A DNA stretch of 64,000 nucleotides from Loktanella sp. SALINAS62 (GCF_018263905.1 NZ_JAAFZU010000008.1:134518-198517), one strand, 5' to 3'. Shown: positions 9,934-22,108, counted from the first letter of the stretch. Notes: generated by a model not told the origin, from the letters alone. A program made the numbers and translations.

Positions 9934-11106
9934 TCATAGCGGCAAAATCTCGATCTGGTCGCCTGTGGCGCGTGCCGGATCGTCGGCAGGGCGTATGGCA
10001 AGGGCGTTCGCCTGCGCCAGCACGGTCAGCAATGACGAATCCTGCCGGTCGAATACCGTCACCTGTTCCCCGTCCACGCGGGCCCGCATATAGTGTTCGC
10101 GCGGCCCGTTGGCAGGCATCGGATGGCTTAACCGGACGCTGCGCCGGGGTGCGGGCGCGGCGGGCAGGCCGGTCATGCGTGCGATCACCGGCAACAGGAA
10201 CACGTGGCCGCAGACCATCGCGGACACCGGGTTGCCGGGCAACCCGATCATCGCGGCACCGTCAACGCGTCCGGCCATCAGCGGTTTTCCGGGGCGCATC
10301 GCGACTTTGTAAAATGCGCGATCCATGCCGCGCGCGCCCGCCGCCGCCGCGACAAGATCATGGTCACCGACCGAGGCGCCACCGATCGTCACGATCAGGT
10401 CAGCGCCGCGCGCCAGATCAAACGCCAGCGCAAGGCTGGCGTGGGTGTCGCGGGCGATGGGCAACAGACGCGGTTCCGCGCCATGGGCGCGCAAAAGCGC
10501 CGCCAGTCCGTGGTTGTTCGATGCGATGATCTGGTCGAGGCCGGGGGTTTCACCCGGCTGCACCAACTCGTCACCAGTGGCGATGATCGCCACGATCGGC
10601 CTGCGTGTCACTGGCACACGGGCAATGTTCATCGCCGCCAGTAGTGCGATGTCATTCGGGCCCAGCCGTCGCGGTGCCGTCAACGGGTCGCCCGCAGCGA
10701 AATCCCCCCCGGCGGGGCGCACGTGGCAGCCAGCGTCCAGATCGTGTCTCAGGGTGATGGAATCGCCATCACGGTCGACGTCTTCTTGAATGATCACGCG
10801 GTCGGTGCCGTCGGGCAGGGGTGCGCCGGTAAAGATCCGCACGGCATCGCCCTTGGCCACCATGCCGGCAAAGCGATGACCGGCTGCCGATTCCCCGATC
10901 ACGCGAAACGTTGCACCGGGTGCGGCCTGTCCCGATGCCACCGCATAGCCGTCCATGGCGGACGCGGCAAAAGGCGGCTGGGTGCGCTTTGCCACGACAT
11001 CCCGCGCCAGCACCCGCCCTGCGGCCTCGTCCAGCGGTACCTCTTCCACATCCAGCGGTTCGACCAGCGCAAAGAGGGCAGACAGGGCATCATTGACGCT
11101 GATCAC
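9934..11106 (-). CDS. moeA: Molybdopterin molybdenumtransferase MoeA
   Basis: The 390-residue protein uses a GTG start at 11106, supported by GAGGAG 8 bases upstream and by a GTGA overlap with the stop of the preceding gene. It contains family signatures such as ATGDELVQPGE, GGASVGDHD and GLPGNPVSAMV. MoeA inserts molybdate into adenylated molybdopterin in the last step of molybdenum cofactor synthesis. It is the last gene of the trpG-to-moeA operon, in line with moaC two genes upstream. Confidence 0.95.
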   Translation of the reverse strand: MISVNDALSALFALVEPLDVEEVPLDEAAGRVLARDVVAKRTQPPFAASAMDGYAVASGQAAPGATFRVIGESAAGHRFAGMVAKGDAVRIFTGAPLPDGTDRVIIQEDVDRDGDSITLRHDLDAGCHVRPAGGDFAAGDPLTAPRRLGPNDIALLAAMNIARVPVTRRPIVAIIATGDELVQPGETPGLDQIIASNNHGLAALLRAHGAEPRLLPIARDTHASLALAFDLARGADLIVTIGGASVGDHDLVAAAAGARGMDRAFYKVAMRPGKPLMAGRVDGAAMIGLPGNPVSAMVCGHVFLLPVIARMTGLPAAPAPRRSVRLSHPMPANGPREHYMRARVDGEQVTVFDRQDSSLLTVLAQANALAIRPADDPARATGDQIEILPL

Positions 11107-11999
11107 GGTGCTGTCTCCTCGACTGTTGCGGCTTCCCATTCTGCAAAAGTGCGCCCGTCGGGCAGAACCCAAAAGGTGCGACCGTTCGTCGAGCGGCCTG
11201 TGACAACGGCGGCTGCGGCAGAGGGGCTGTTGAATGCATAATCTCTTGTAAAAACAGCATGATCCCCTTGCAGGGAAAGAACGCCCTGCGACAGCAGCTT
11301 TTCATGCAGGGCTGAATAGCCGGGGTTTTGTCCGGCGCTTCCAACCCAGGTTTTCCGTGCTTGTGAACCGGCCTTTACGATCATTTCGCCGTTTACAAGC
11401 TGTGCAGTGGCGTGGATGCCATGCTTTGGCAACACACACGAAAACAGCGGATCGTCCACCATCACCCCTATTGCCGTATCTGCCGTTTTAGGTCGCGCTT
11501 TGGTCAGGAACAGATCGACGCGGATCGCAGGCAGGACCATGCCCAGCGTATCAAGAAAGGCTTCCATATTGGTGGTTGCAGCTTCGGACAGGCTGCTGCG
11601 GGTTGGCTGATTGCCATTGTCCAATGCGGTATTGCCGACCTGTCTGGCCAGTTCCACCAGCCGGGATTCCAGATATTTGACGTGCGCTTTGTGCAGGTTG
11701 TTGGCAGAGGTGGTGATCAGGATAGCCTCGTTCCACCAGTCTTTTTCAGCGACGTGTTTCTTGATCCGGTGGCGCATGTCCTCTGCCTCGCCGATATAGG
11801 CGAGCGGTTCACCGTCACGATCCCCGATCAGGATATAGACGCCGGTATAGCCTGACTCCTGGCGGGCCAGTGCCTTGGCGATCTGGGTGCGCGGCGTGCG
11901 CAGGACGTGGCCGGTCCAGTTGAACACCTCTGCCGTCAGCATTCCGTCGGGACGCCCGTCGATAAAGAACATCTCCAGCGACCGGCCGGGCTCTGCCAT
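11103..11999 (-). CDS. GIY-YIG nuclease family protein with C-terminal DUF4357-like domain
   Basis: The 298-residue protein contains a GIY-YIG module around residues 50-135 (GVYILIG then LAYIGEAEDMRHRI). A C-terminal block with TWVGSAGQNPGYSALHEKL resembles DUF4357. GIY-YIG proteins cut DNA or act in repair or restriction; the role here is unknown. It sits between moaC and moeA with a 1-base TGATG overlap upstream and a 4-base overlap downstream, so it is translated within the operon although it has no evident link to molybdenum cofactor or tryptophan. It may be a later insertion in the operon. Confidence 0.8.
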   Translation of the reverse strand: MAEPGRSLEMFFIDGRPDGMLTAEVFNWTGHVLRTPRTQIAKALARQESGYTGVYILIGDRDGEPLAYIGEAEDMRHRIKKHVAEKDWWNEAILITTSANNLHKAHVKYLESRLVELARQVGNTALDNGNQPTRSSLSEAATTNMEAFLDTLGMVLPAIRVDLFLTKARPKTADTAIGVMVDDPLFSCVLPKHGIHATAQLVNGEMIVKAGSQARKTWVGSAGQNPGYSALHEKLLSQGVLSLQGDHAVFTRDYAFNSPSAAAAVVTGRSTNGRTFWVLPDGRTFAEWEAATVEETAP

Positions 12000-12469
12000 C
12001 AGGGCTCGAAACGGCCGGATTTGCCGCCGTCCTTCAGGGTCACACGGATGCCCGAAATCACCATGTCCTTTTGCACGGCCTTGACCATGTCGTGAACGGT
12101 CAGGGCCGCGACGGATACGGCGGTCAGCGCCTCCATTTCGACGCCGGTCTTGCCGGTGGTCTTGACCGTGGCGCTGATCCGCACGCCGGGCAGGGCGGGG
12201 TCGGGGGTCAGGTCGACACTGACCTTGGTGATCGGCAGCGGGTGGCACAACGGGATCAGGTCGGCGCAGCGTTTCGCGCCCATGATCCCGGCCAGACGTG
12301 CGGTGCCCAGCACGTCACCCTTGTCGGCGCGGCCTTCGGTCACCAGCGCCAGCGTGTCGGCGTTCATGGTGATATGCCCTTCGGCCACGGCGATCCGCGC
12401 GGTTTCGGGTTTATCGGACACATCGACCATATGGGCGTGACCGGCGCCGTCGAAATGGGACAGCGCCAT
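11999..12469 (-). CDS. moaC: Cyclic pyranopterin monophosphate synthase MoaC
   Basis: The 156-residue protein has the MoaC signatures: an N-terminal MVDVSDK segment, [18 protein letters not shown], the [10 protein letters not shown] metal/substrate region, and the GVEMEALTA and VHDMVKA stretches. It acts with MoaA to form cyclic pyranopterin monophosphate from GTP. It lies 1 base downstream of trpC on the same strand. Confidence 0.97.
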   Translation of the reverse strand: MALSHFDGAGHAHMVDVSDKPETARIAVAEGHITMNADTLALVTEGRADKGDVLGTARLAGIMGAKRCADLIPLCHPLPITKVSVDLTPDPALPGVRISATVKTTGKTGVEMEALTAVSVAALTVHDMVKAVQKDMVISGIRVTLKDGGKSGRFEP

Positions 12470-12470
12470 G

Positions 12471-13283
12471 CTACAGCCCTGCGGGTTTTAAGGGGTTCGC
12501 CAGCAGATCGCGGGTCGCCTGTTCGATGTCGTCCTGCCGCATCAGCGTTTCCCCGATCAAAAAGGTGCGTGCCCCGTAACGGGCCAGATCGGCCAGTTCG
12601 TCCGGGTGCGACAGCCCGCTTTCGGATACGATGGTGCGTCCGACCGGCACGTGTTTGCACAGGCTGCGCGTGGTATCCAGCGACGTCTCGAACGTGTGTA
12701 GGTCGCGGTTGTTGATGCCCAGCAGCCGGGCGTCCAGATCGGCGGCCCGGTCCATTTCGGCCCGGTTGTGGACCTCTACCAGCACATCCATGCCGTAGGA
12801 TACGGCGGCGTCTTCCAGTTCGTGGGCCTGTGCGTCACTGACGCTGGCCATGATGATCAGGATGCAGTCGGCCCCCAGCGCGCGGGCTTCTGCCACCTGA
12901 TAGGTGTCGTACATGAAATCCTTGCGCAGCACCGGCAGGTCGCAGGCTTCTCTGGCTTGCACCAGATAGTCGGGCGCACCTTGAAAGGACGGCCCGTCCG
13001 TCAGCACCGACAGGCAGGCAGCGCCGCCGTCGGCATAGGCCTGCGCGATGGCGGCAGGATCGAAATCGGCGCGGATCAGACCTTTTGACGGGCTGGCTTT
13101 CTTGACTTCGGCAATCAGACCGTAGCCATCCTTTGCCGCGCGGTGCAGGGCATTCGCGAAATCGCGCACTGGTCCGGCGTCGCGGGCGCGCGCCTCGACG
13201 TCGGCCAAAGTCACCTTTGCCTTGGCCGCTGCGATCTCGTCCAGCTTATAGGCTTTGATGCGGTCGAGAATGGTCTGCGTCAT
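12471..13283 (-). CDS. trpC: Indole-3-glycerol-phosphate synthase
   Basis: The 270-residue TIM-barrel enzyme closes the indole ring in tryptophan synthesis. Visible motifs include [10 protein letters not shown] (catalytic lysine), [15 protein letters not shown] and [11 protein letters not shown], plus SESGL near the C-terminus. The start at 13283 overlaps the preceding ung gene by 4 bases (ATGA). Upstream in-frame sequence is antisense-like and was not included. The protein is not fused to TrpF. Confidence 0.97.
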   Translation of the reverse strand: MTQTILDRIKAYKLDEIAAAKAKVTLADVEARARDAGPVRDFANALHRAAKDGYGLIAEVKKASPSKGLIRADFDPAAIAQAYADGGAACLSVLTDGPSFQGAPDYLVQAREACDLPVLRKDFMYDTYQVAEARALGADCILIIMASVSDAQAHELEDAAVSYGMDVLVEVHNRAEMDRAADLDARLLGINNRDLHTFETSLDTTRSLCKHVPVGRTIVSESGLSHPDELADLARYGARTFLIGETLMRQDDIEQATRDLLANPLKPAGL

Positions 13284-13936
13284 AAAGGATCCGTCCAGTC
13301 GATCGGTGAATTTCCGAGGGTTGTAAGCCACGTGTTGACGGTTGAAAATGGCCGTGACCCGAAAAACCCCCGGTGTGCCGACAGCGGTGACGGATGCGGC
13401 GCGGTCAGAACCAGATGATGCGGGGACGTTGGGGCAAAACGTTGCGCGGGACCACCCCACAGGACAAACGCGCGGGGGCGATCCTCCAGCCGTGCGATGA
13501 CCTGTCGCACCAATGTGTCCCAGCCCAGCCGCGCATGCGCCTTGGCCGCACCCTGCGGCACCGACAGGGCGGTGTTCAGCAGCAGAACGCCCTGATCGGC
13601 CCAGTCGTCCAGTGATGTCTTGGTGCGGAGGCCGCCCAGATCGGTTTCGATTTCACGAAAGATATTGCCCAGCGAATCAAGCCGCCCGCCAAACCCGTCG
13701 GGAATGGAAAATGCCAGCCCGTCGGCCTTGCCGGGGGTGTGGTAGGGGTCTTGCCCCAGAATGACGACACGGGTGTCGTGGGGCTGGGTCCGGCGCAGGG
13801 CCGCGAACATCGCATCGGGCGGTGGAAACACGGGGCGCGTTTCGGCCCGCAGGGCGCGGGCCATGGCGGGCCAGTCCTGCCGCCAAAACGGCAGGTCGGC
13901 CCAACGGCCCAGACCTTCAGGCGTCTGCTGTGACAC
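13280..13936 (-). CDS. ung: Uracil-DNA glycosylase (family 1)
   Basis: The protein of about 218 residues carries the family 1 water-activating motif [17 protein letters not shown], the LLNTALSV strand and the [18 protein letters not shown] histidine loop. It excises uracil from DNA in base-excision repair. The start is uncertain: GTG at 13936 overlaps trpD by 20 bases and gives a normal length, while an ATG exists at 13999 further inside trpD. It is embedded between trpD and trpC, overlapping both, which is not a usual place for ung. Confidence 0.92.
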   Translation of the reverse strand: MSQQTPEGLGRWADLPFWRQDWPAMARALRAETRPVFPPPDAMFAALRRTQPHDTRVVILGQDPYHTPGKADGLAFSIPDGFGGRLDSLGNIFREIETDLGGLRTKTSLDDWADQGVLLLNTALSVPQGAAKAHARLGWDTLVRQVIARLEDRPRAFVLWGGPAQRFAPTSPHHLVLTAPHPSPLSAHRGFFGSRPFSTVNTWLTTLGNSPIDWTDPL

Positions 13937-14933
13937 GGGCCAGTGTCTCGACCGCGTGGCGGGCCGCACCGCTGTCGATGCTGTGCGCCGCTTGGGCAAC
14001 GCCGTCGCGCAGGTCGGTTGCCTTGTCCGCGATCAGCAGGGCTGCAGCGGCATTCAGCAGCACCGCGTCACGGTATGCCGATGGCTTGCCATCCAGTAGC
14101 GCGCGAAAGGCCGCCGCGTTCTGTTCGGGTGCGCCACCGACGATATCGGCAAACGGATGCACCGGCAGGCCCGCATCCTCTGGACGGATTTCGTGATTGG
14201 TGATGCTGCCATCCTTGAGTGCCGCAACCCAGCTGACACCCGTGATCGTCAGCTCGTCCGTGCCGTCCGATCCATGCACCAGCCATGCGGCATCGGACCC
14301 CAGCGTCATCAGTACTTCTGCCATCGGCTGGATCAGGTCGCGGCGATAGGCGCCGGTCAACTGCCGTTTGACGCCCGCAGGGTTGGTCAGCGGGCCAAGG
14401 ATGTTAAAGATCGTCCGCGTGCCCAATTCGGCGCGCACGGGGCCGACGTGCGCCATCGCAGGGTGATGCATCGGGGCCATCATGAACCCGATTCCGGCCT
14501 CGCGCAGGGCGCGTTCCACCACCTTGGGGCCGACCATCACATTGATGCCCATGGCCCCCTGCACATCGGCCGTGCCTGATTGCGATGACAGGTTGCGGTT
14601 TCCGTGTTTCGCCACCGGCACGCCCGCACCCGCCACGACAAAGGCGGTCGCGGTCGAAATGTTCAACGTATGCTTGCCATCGCCACCTGTGCCGACAATG
14701 TCCATCGCCCCGGCAGGGGCCGCGACGGGCAGGCATTTGGCCCGCATCACGGCGGCGGCGGCGGCGTATTCGTCAACCGTTTCGCCGCGTGTGCGCAGCG
14801 CCATCAGGAAACCGCCCACCTGCGCAGGCGTCGCATCGCCGTTAAACAGAATGTTGAACGCGTCCTCTGCCTGTGCGCGCGATAGCGGGCCTTCGGCAGC
14901 GGCGTGGATCAACGGTTTCAGTGCAGCGCTCAT
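13917..14933 (-). CDS. trpD: Anthranilate phosphoribosyltransferase
   Basis: The 338-residue enzyme transfers phosphoribose from PRPP to anthranilate. It has the glycine-rich PRPP loop [15 protein letters not shown], the [12 protein letters not shown] segment and the [11 protein letters not shown] motif expected of TrpD. It starts within the last codon of trpG (4-base overlap) and is followed by an embedded ung gene. Confidence 0.97.
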   Translation of the reverse strand: MSAALKPLIHAAAEGPLSRAQAEDAFNILFNGDATPAQVGGFLMALRTRGETVDEYAAAAAVMRAKCLPVAAPAGAMDIVGTGGDGKHTLNISTATAFVVAGAGVPVAKHGNRNLSSQSGTADVQGAMGINVMVGPKVVERALREAGIGFMMAPMHHPAMAHVGPVRAELGTRTIFNILGPLTNPAGVKRQLTGAYRRDLIQPMAEVLMTLGSDAAWLVHGSDGTDELTITGVSWVAALKDGSITNHEIRPEDAGLPVHPFADIVGGAPEQNAAAFRALLDGKPSAYRDAVLLNAAAALLIADKATDLRDGVAQAAHSIDSGAARHAVETLARVTADA

Positions 14934-15523
14934 GCAGCGATCTGCGGGGCAACCCCGGCGAGGTCCAGAAAATTCTGCAACATCCGGTGACCATGTTCGG
15001 ACCGGATGCTTTCGGGGTGGAACTGCACGCCGTGGATCGGCAGATCGCGGTGTTGAAGCCCCATGATGGTGCCGTCGTCCAATTGGGCTGTCACGTCAAG
15101 ACTGGCGGGCAGGGTGGCGGGATCGACGACGAGGCTGTGATAGCGTGTCGCCAGAAACGGATCAGGCAAGCCGGCAAAAATGCCCTGACCGCGATGGTGC
15201 ATCGTGCCCATCTTGCCGTGAACGATGTCCTTGGCCCGTACGACCTTGCCGCCAAAAGCTTGACCGATGGTCTGATGGCCCAGACAGACGCCCAGAAGGG
15301 GAATCCGTGCCTCTGCCGCGGCTTGCGTCAGGGACAGGCAGATGCCCGCCTGATCGGGATCGCACGGGCCGGGCGACAACACGATCGCCTGCGGGTTCAG
15401 CGCCATCGCGGCCTGTGTGTCGATCTTGTCGTTGCGATGCACCTGCACCTGCGCACCCAGATCACCCAGATAATGCACAAGGTTATAGGTGAAACTGTCG
15501 TAATTATCGATCAGCAGGATCAT
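14930..15523 (-). CDS. trpG: Anthranilate synthase glutamine amidotransferase subunit
   Basis: The 197-residue class I amidotransferase has the triad cysteine at Cys80 (GVCLGHQ) with His169 and Glu171 in VQFHPES, and the N-terminal [10 protein letters not shown] signature. It supplies ammonia to TrpE, which is encoded separately on the same strand beyond the deacetylase gene. It is the first gene of the minus-strand operon; its promoter should lie in the 135 bases shared with the divergent gene at 15659. Confidence 0.97.
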   Translation of the reverse strand: MILLIDNYDSFTYNLVHYLGDLGAQVQVHRNDKIDTQAAMALNPQAIVLSPGPCDPDQAGICLSLTQAAAEARIPLLGVCLGHQTIGQAFGGKVVRAKDIVHGKMGTMHHRGQGIFAGLPDPFLATRYHSLVVDPATLPASLDVTAQLDDGTIMGLQHRDLPIHGVQFHPESIRSEHGHRMLQNFLDLAGVAPQIAA

Positions 15524-15658
15524 GTGGCCACCGGGGTTTTGGTCAATTAGGGGCTACCGTCCGGGCGGACCCGCACGGTATAGTCCACATGGATATGGGC
15601 TGTGATGCAGGCAGGCGTCAAGGGCAGGCCCGATAAGCAGGAAAGAAGGAACGACAGC

Positions 15659-17397
15659 ATGGCATTCGTCAAAGGCGCAGTCTTGGGCCTCGTCGTCGGT
15701 GGTGTGGCCGTGGCGACCGGGTCGCTGATCGCGCCGCAGCCTGCCAGCAACCTGCCGCCCGCGCTGCCGCAGGTCGATGTCACGCAGACCGACTCGACGG
15801 TGCAGCCGGTCACACCGGCAACGCCGCCCGCGTCAGTGGATGAACCCGCACCGCGTCTGGCCGACGAACCCGCGATGGCCGAACCGGCGGACCCCACCGA
15901 TGCGCCGGCGCCCGATACCAGCCCCGCTACTGCCCCCGATCTGACGGTCGTGGACAACATGCCGACAGCCCCCATGTCTGGCCGTTCCGTCGATATCGCC
16001 ACCGCACCCGAAGAACCTGTGTTGCCCAATCCGCAAAGCATCACCCCATCGGTGCCGGATTCGGAATCAAACGTGCAGGTATCGACCGCACCCCCGCCGC
16101 CTGTCATCGTGATCGAAGATGCGACACCGCCAGCCAACGCGGAAACGGACGACCCGGTCACCGTCATCATCGATACGCCCGCGCCCTTGGAACCGGACGC
16201 CACGACATCGCAACCCGATGCAGTGCCGATGACCGCGCCGGACATGGCAGACGCGCCGGACGCGCCAGAGCCTGTTGTCGCAGATCCGGACGATGACACG
16301 ACAGAGTCCCCCAGCGCGTCGCGCGGATTGACCACCGACAGCGCTGACACAGTCACGCTTAATACACCGGCGGATCGGGTGACGCCCGATGCGTCCAGCC
16401 CCGACATGTCGCTTGGTGATCCGGACACGCCCGATCAACCCGGCCTTGATACGGCTACGGATGACACATCGTCGGCGGAACTTGCCGTCGTCGATCCGAC
16501 CACCCGTGACGAACCTGCGGCGGACCCACTGCCAGCCGATCCTGTCGCGCCCGACACCTCTGGGGCCGACGAACCCGCCACCCCGACCGTTGTCACAATT
16601 ATCGACACGCCGCCCGGTGCGACGACCGACAACACCACAGGCGTGACGGTGCGTAGGCCGGGGACGACACCGGCGCCGGCGCCCGCCGATGCTGCGGACC
16701 AAACGGTGGACGACCGCCCGCCGCTGGAACGTTACGCGGCCTTTTTTGACAACCCCGCCGATCTGCCACTGATGAGCGTCGTGATTATTGACAACGGTGT
16801 CGTGCCGAACGGCCCCCGCGCACTGGCAGAGGTGCCGTTTCCGGTGACCATCGTGCTTGACCCGTCTCGCCCCGACGTGTCCGACCTGATGGATGCCTAC
16901 CGCGCCGCCGGGATCGAGGTCGCGTCCCGTGCAAGCCTGCCGCAAGGCGGCACTGCTGCCGATATTTCCGTGGCACTGGAAGCAACCTTTGACGTTTTGC
17001 CGGAAACCATTGCACTGGTGCAGACCGATCCCGCAGGCTTTGGCCGATCCGATCCCGCCACCGCGCGGGTGGTAGGGGCACTTGCCGCGGACGGGCGCGG
17101 GTTGTTGCTGCCGGACGGCGGGTTCAGCGGCGCGCAGGATGTGGCGGATGCCCAATCGCTGCCCAACGCCACGATCTTTCGTGACCTGAGCGACGTGGAT
17201 CAGGACGCCCGCGTGATTCGACGGTTCATGGATCAGGCCGCGTTCCGTGCCGGACAACAGGATGGCGTGGTGTTGCTGGCGCAACTGACGCCTGAAACCC
17301 TGTCCGCGCTGATCCTGTGGGGCGCTGCGAACCGGTCACGTCAGGTTGCGATGGCACCACTGTCCGCGACCCTGTTGGCGAACAGCAATTCAGCCGA

Positions 17398-17401
<4 letters not shown>
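15659..17401 (+). CDS. Divergent polysaccharide deacetylase family protein with long acidic Pro/Thr linker
   Basis: The 580-residue protein starts at 15659 behind AAGGAA. Residues 1-25 form a hydrophobic signal anchor. Residues about 30-345 are low-complexity and rich in Asp, Pro, Thr and Ala. Residues about 356-575 form a divergent polysaccharide deacetylase (YibQ/DUF610-type) domain with the VVIIDNG start. It is probably a periplasmic, membrane-tethered envelope protein whose catalytic metal ligands are not evident. It sits between trpG and trpE on the opposite strand, and its end overlaps the trpE stop by 4 bases. Confidence 0.82.
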
Positions 17402-18906
<1,505 letters not shown>

Positions 18907-18908
18907 GG

Positions 18909-20750
18909 TTATTGCATCTGCGCGTTGACGGCGTTCACGACGGTCTGATCGATCACGATATCGGTGCGCTGGCGGACATCATTGGCAAAGGCGTCGTACA
19001 GATCCTGCGCCAGACCGGCGCTGACCTGTTCGGCCAGCATTTCCGCCTGAGCAGTCAGACGGTCACTGCCCAGATCGGCCGGTGTGATCGCGTTCAGCCG
19101 CACGATCAGCGCCCCATCCGCCGTGGGCAGCGCGCGAACTTCTGCCGTGTCCATCTCGAACACGGTCTGCATGAACGTGTCAGGCGTGTCTTCGACGAAA
19201 CTGCCACGGGTCAGACCCTGCTGGGTCACAGGATCCAGGCCAAGGCTGGCAAGATCGCTGTCAGCTGTCACTTCTGCGGCCAGTTCTTCGGCCCGTGCGA
19301 TGATGGCCAGACGTTCCGCTGCCGCGCGCCAGGCGGTATCCAGCGTGTCGCTGACCTCTGCAATGGGGCGCAGGGTGGGGGGCGTGATGCTGTCCAGACG
19401 CAGTGCAAAAATACCGCCGTCCTGCAATTCCAGCAGCTCTGGAAAAGCGCCTTGTTCTGCCGCGGCGGCCGCCGTGCGGAATCCGTCATAGGCGGCGGGC
19501 CCTTCGGTCGTGTCCGGCGCCATGCTGATCGTGCCCAGTTCCAGATCGGTCCGTTCGGCCAGATCCTCCAATGCGGCACCGCCTGCAATCAGGTCGTTGA
19601 TCTGTTCGGCGCTTTGATTGATGACGCGGCGGGCCTGATCGGTCGCCAGTTCCTGCCGCAGATCGGGTGCGGCTTCGTCAAAACTGACTTCTTCTGCTGC
19701 CAATACGGCATTGACGCGGAACAACGCGGACCCAAGCCGGGTCTCGACAGGTCCAACCACATCGCCTGCGGCGGCGGAAAATACCGCATCGGCAGCGGCA
19801 CCCAGATCGTCGCGGCTGACATCGCCCAGATCGACATCGGACAGGGACAATCCACGCGCGTCGACCAATGCGTCGAAATCGGTATCACCTGCGGCAACGC
19901 TGGCCTGCGCTTCGGCCGCAGCTTCGGGCGTGGCAAAGGCCAGTCGTTCGACAAGCCGCCGTTCCGGTTGCTGAAACTGCGCGATCCGGTCGTCATAAAG
20001 CGCGCGCACCTGATCGTCCGCGACGGTGATCTGATCGGCCAGCATGTCCGGCGTCAGCAGCGCATAGGTAATTTCGCGCCGCTCGGGCGCTGTGAACATA
20101 TCGGGGTTTTCGTCGTAAAAGGTTTGCAGTTCGCGCGCGGTCGGGCCGGACACGGGTTCTTGCAGATCGTCAAGTGTGACCGGTGCATAAACGACATCGC
20201 GGGTTTCACCCATGAAAGTCAGCAACGTGTCGGCATAGACCGGCGGCATGTCCACACCGCTGACCACCGCACCCTGCAACAAGGTGCGGGCCACATCGGC
20301 GCGCAGCGATGCCTCGTATTCGGTTTCCGACAGGCCCGCATTGGTCAAAGCACGGCGATAGACTTCACGGTCAAAAGCGCCCGACAGCGATTGGAACGCC
20401 TGCGTGCCCAGCACCTCGTCGCGGACCCGTTCGTCACCGATGGACAGGCCCAGACGGCTTGTTTCGTTGTCCAGCGTGGCGGTCGTGACGACCTGATTCA
20501 GCACTTGTCTATCCAGACCGCTGGCCTGCGCCTGTGCGAATGTAACGCGATTGCCCACCTGCGCCTCGAGACTGCGCAGCTGGTTGTTCAGCGCGGTGGT
20601 ATAGTTGGAAACCGGAATTTCGGTGTCACCGGCCATGCCCAGTCGCTGGATCGACCCGGTAAACCCGCCGGTGCCAAAGCCCAGCAAGCCCACGAACAGC
20701 AATATCATGATGACCCATACGCCGAACCGCGATTTTTTCTGCTTTGCCAT
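18909..20750 (-). CDS. PpiD-like periplasmic folding chaperone / peptidyl-prolyl isomerase
   Basis: The 613-residue protein begins with a basic stretch and a single membrane anchor (residues about 9-32). SurA_N-like helices and a divergent parvulin-type region in the middle follow, as in PpiD. These proteins help outer-membrane and secreted proteins fold at the periplasmic side. The start at 20750 is chosen because the anchor follows directly; the upstream 91 in-frame codons cover the end of the neighbouring aminotransferase in another frame. It is directly followed by trpE. Confidence 0.88.
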   Translation of the reverse strand: MAKQKKSRFGVWVIMILLFVGLLGFGTGGFTGSIQRLGMAGDTEIPVSNYTTALNNQLRSLEAQVGNRVTFAQAQASGLDRQVLNQVVTTATLDNETSRLGLSIGDERVRDEVLGTQAFQSLSGAFDREVYRRALTNAGLSETEYEASLRADVARTLLQGAVVSGVDMPPVYADTLLTFMGETRDVVYAPVTLDDLQEPVSGPTARELQTFYDENPDMFTAPERREITYALLTPDMLADQITVADDQVRALYDDRIAQFQQPERRLVERLAFATPEAAAEAQASVAAGDTDFDALVDARGLSLSDVDLGDVSRDDLGAAADAVFSAAAGDVVGPVETRLGSALFRVNAVLAAEEVSFDEAAPDLRQELATDQARRVINQSAEQINDLIAGGAALEDLAERTDLELGTISMAPDTTEGPAAYDGFRTAAAAAEQGAFPELLELQDGGIFALRLDSITPPTLRPIAEVSDTLDTAWRAAAERLAIIARAEELAAEVTADSDLASLGLDPVTQQGLTRGSFVEDTPDTFMQTVFEMDTAEVRALPTADGALIVRLNAITPADLGSDRLTAQAEMLAEQVSAGLAQDLYDAFANDVRQRTDIVIDQTVVNAVNAQMQ

Positions 20751-20814
20751 CTGGTCTGATCCCCCGATACGTGCTCCGCGCTTCAATATGGGCCTGTGCC
20801 GGTGCGTGCAAGCC

Positions 20815-21987
20815 TCAGGGTGCGATCCGGGCCAGCCGGTCGAACAATTCCGCGATGGCGGCACGTTCGACATTGGCAAAGGCGATGCGCAATTCGCCCG
20901 CCCCGGCTGGATCATCCGATGGGCGGAACATGGTCCCCGGCAGGCACAGGATGCCCGCGTTTTCCACCAGCCAAGGCGCCAGATCGGCAGAGGACATGGC
21001 ATAGGGATGCCGCAAATAGGCAAAATAGGCGCCGCATCCCATCAGATCCCAACCCTTGGCGGCCAGCACAGGAAAATGGTCGCGGATCGCAGCCCGCCGA
21101 TCCAGGATTTCCAGCCGTTCGTCCGCCAGCCAGTCGCCCAGATGCCGCATCCCCCACAATGCCGCCCGCTGGCCCAATTGATTGGGACAGATCGTGACGG
21201 TATCAAGAAACTTTTCCACCTCTGCCAGCCGCGCGGGTGACGCAACGATGGCCCCGACCCGGTGTCCGGTCAGGCGATATGCCTTTGAAAACGAATAAAG
21301 CTGGATCAGCGTATCGTCCCATGCCCCCGCAAACAGATCGTGCGGCGCGCCGCTGCGGGCATCGAAATCGCGGTAGGTTTCGTCGACGATCAGCGTCAGC
21401 CCGCGCGTGCGGCATAAATCCCGAAAGGCAGCCAAGGTCTGGGCGGAATATTCGACCCCGCCGGGATTGTTGGGGCTGACCAGGACAATGGCGCGCGTGC
21501 GCGGAGTGATCAGTGCCGCTGCGTGTTCAGGATCGGGGATCAGGTCCGGCCCGGTCTGCAACGGCACCGTGACCACGCCCGACATATCAAGCCACATGGC
21601 GTGATTGAAATAATAGGGTACGGGCAGGATCACCTCGTCCCCGTCGGCGCAAAGCGTGGCGATGGCGGCGGCAAAGGCCTGATTGCAGCCCGACGTGATC
21701 GCGACCTGATCAGGACTGACGTCGCCACCATAGGCCTTGGTCCATTGCGCCGCGACCTCTGCGCGTAGGGCGGGCAAACCCAGCACGGGGCCGTACAGAT
21801 GCGCCTCTGCCTCTTCCATCACGATGCGGGCCATTTCGGCGCGCAGCACAAGCGGCGGTGCCGCGACCGGTGCGGCTTGGCTGACGTTCAAAAGCGGGCG
21901 GTCATCTGGGTGCGTCACACCGTCCAGCCAGCGCCGCGCTTCCATGACCGGGGGCGAAAACGTCTGCGAGGTGCGCGGTTGTGACAT
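20815..21987 (-). CDS. Class I/II PLP-dependent aminotransferase
   Basis: The 390-residue fold-type I enzyme has the PLP lysine at Lys235 in SFSKAYRLTGHRVG, the SPNNPGG motif, and VDETYRDF with the aspartate that binds the pyridine nitrogen. It resembles aspartate/aromatic aminotransferases; the substrate cannot be fixed from the sequence. It is followed on the same strand by ppiD, with 64 bases between. Confidence 0.9.
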   Translation of the reverse strand: MSQPRTSQTFSPPVMEARRWLDGVTHPDDRPLLNVSQAAPVAAPPLVLRAEMARIVMEEAEAHLYGPVLGLPALRAEVAAQWTKAYGGDVSPDQVAITSGCNQAFAAAIATLCADGDEVILPVPYYFNHAMWLDMSGVVTVPLQTGPDLIPDPEHAAALITPRTRAIVLVSPNNPGGVEYSAQTLAAFRDLCRTRGLTLIVDETYRDFDARSGAPHDLFAGAWDDTLIQLYSFSKAYRLTGHRVGAIVASPARLAEVEKFLDTVTICPNQLGQRAALWGMRHLGDWLADERLEILDRRAAIRDHFPVLAAKGWDLMGCGAYFAYLRHPYAMSSADLAPWLVENAGILCLPGTMFRPSDDPAGAGELRIAFANVERAAIAELFDRLARIAP

Positions 21988-22057
21988 AGGCTATTCCAAA
22001 CGGGGCGGCTGCGCCGCATACGATATTTGCCTTTGGCCTTCGGCCACGGCGGTTTTT

Positions 22058-22108
22058 GAGTATTTGGGGCAAGATGATGCGGCTGCTATCATCTTGCTGA
22101 AAATACTC
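22058..22108. repeat. Intergenic imperfect inverted repeat (GAGTATTT...AAATACTC)
   Basis: Two 21-base arms, 22058-22078 and 22088-22108, are complementary except for three central bases and enclose a 9-base loop. It sits between the convergently-flanked ends of gpt and the aminotransferase promoter region. Similar GAGTATTT-rich palindromes recur between genes in roseobacters (recalled, not checked here), so it could be a dispersed palindromic element or a terminator for the upstream gpt transcript. Confidence 0.6.

Noticed and set aside
18912-20759. A 615-residue plus-strand open frame opposite ppiD
   Set aside because: It mirrors ppiD codon structure and contains no recognisable domain; long antisense frames are common in GC-rich genomes.
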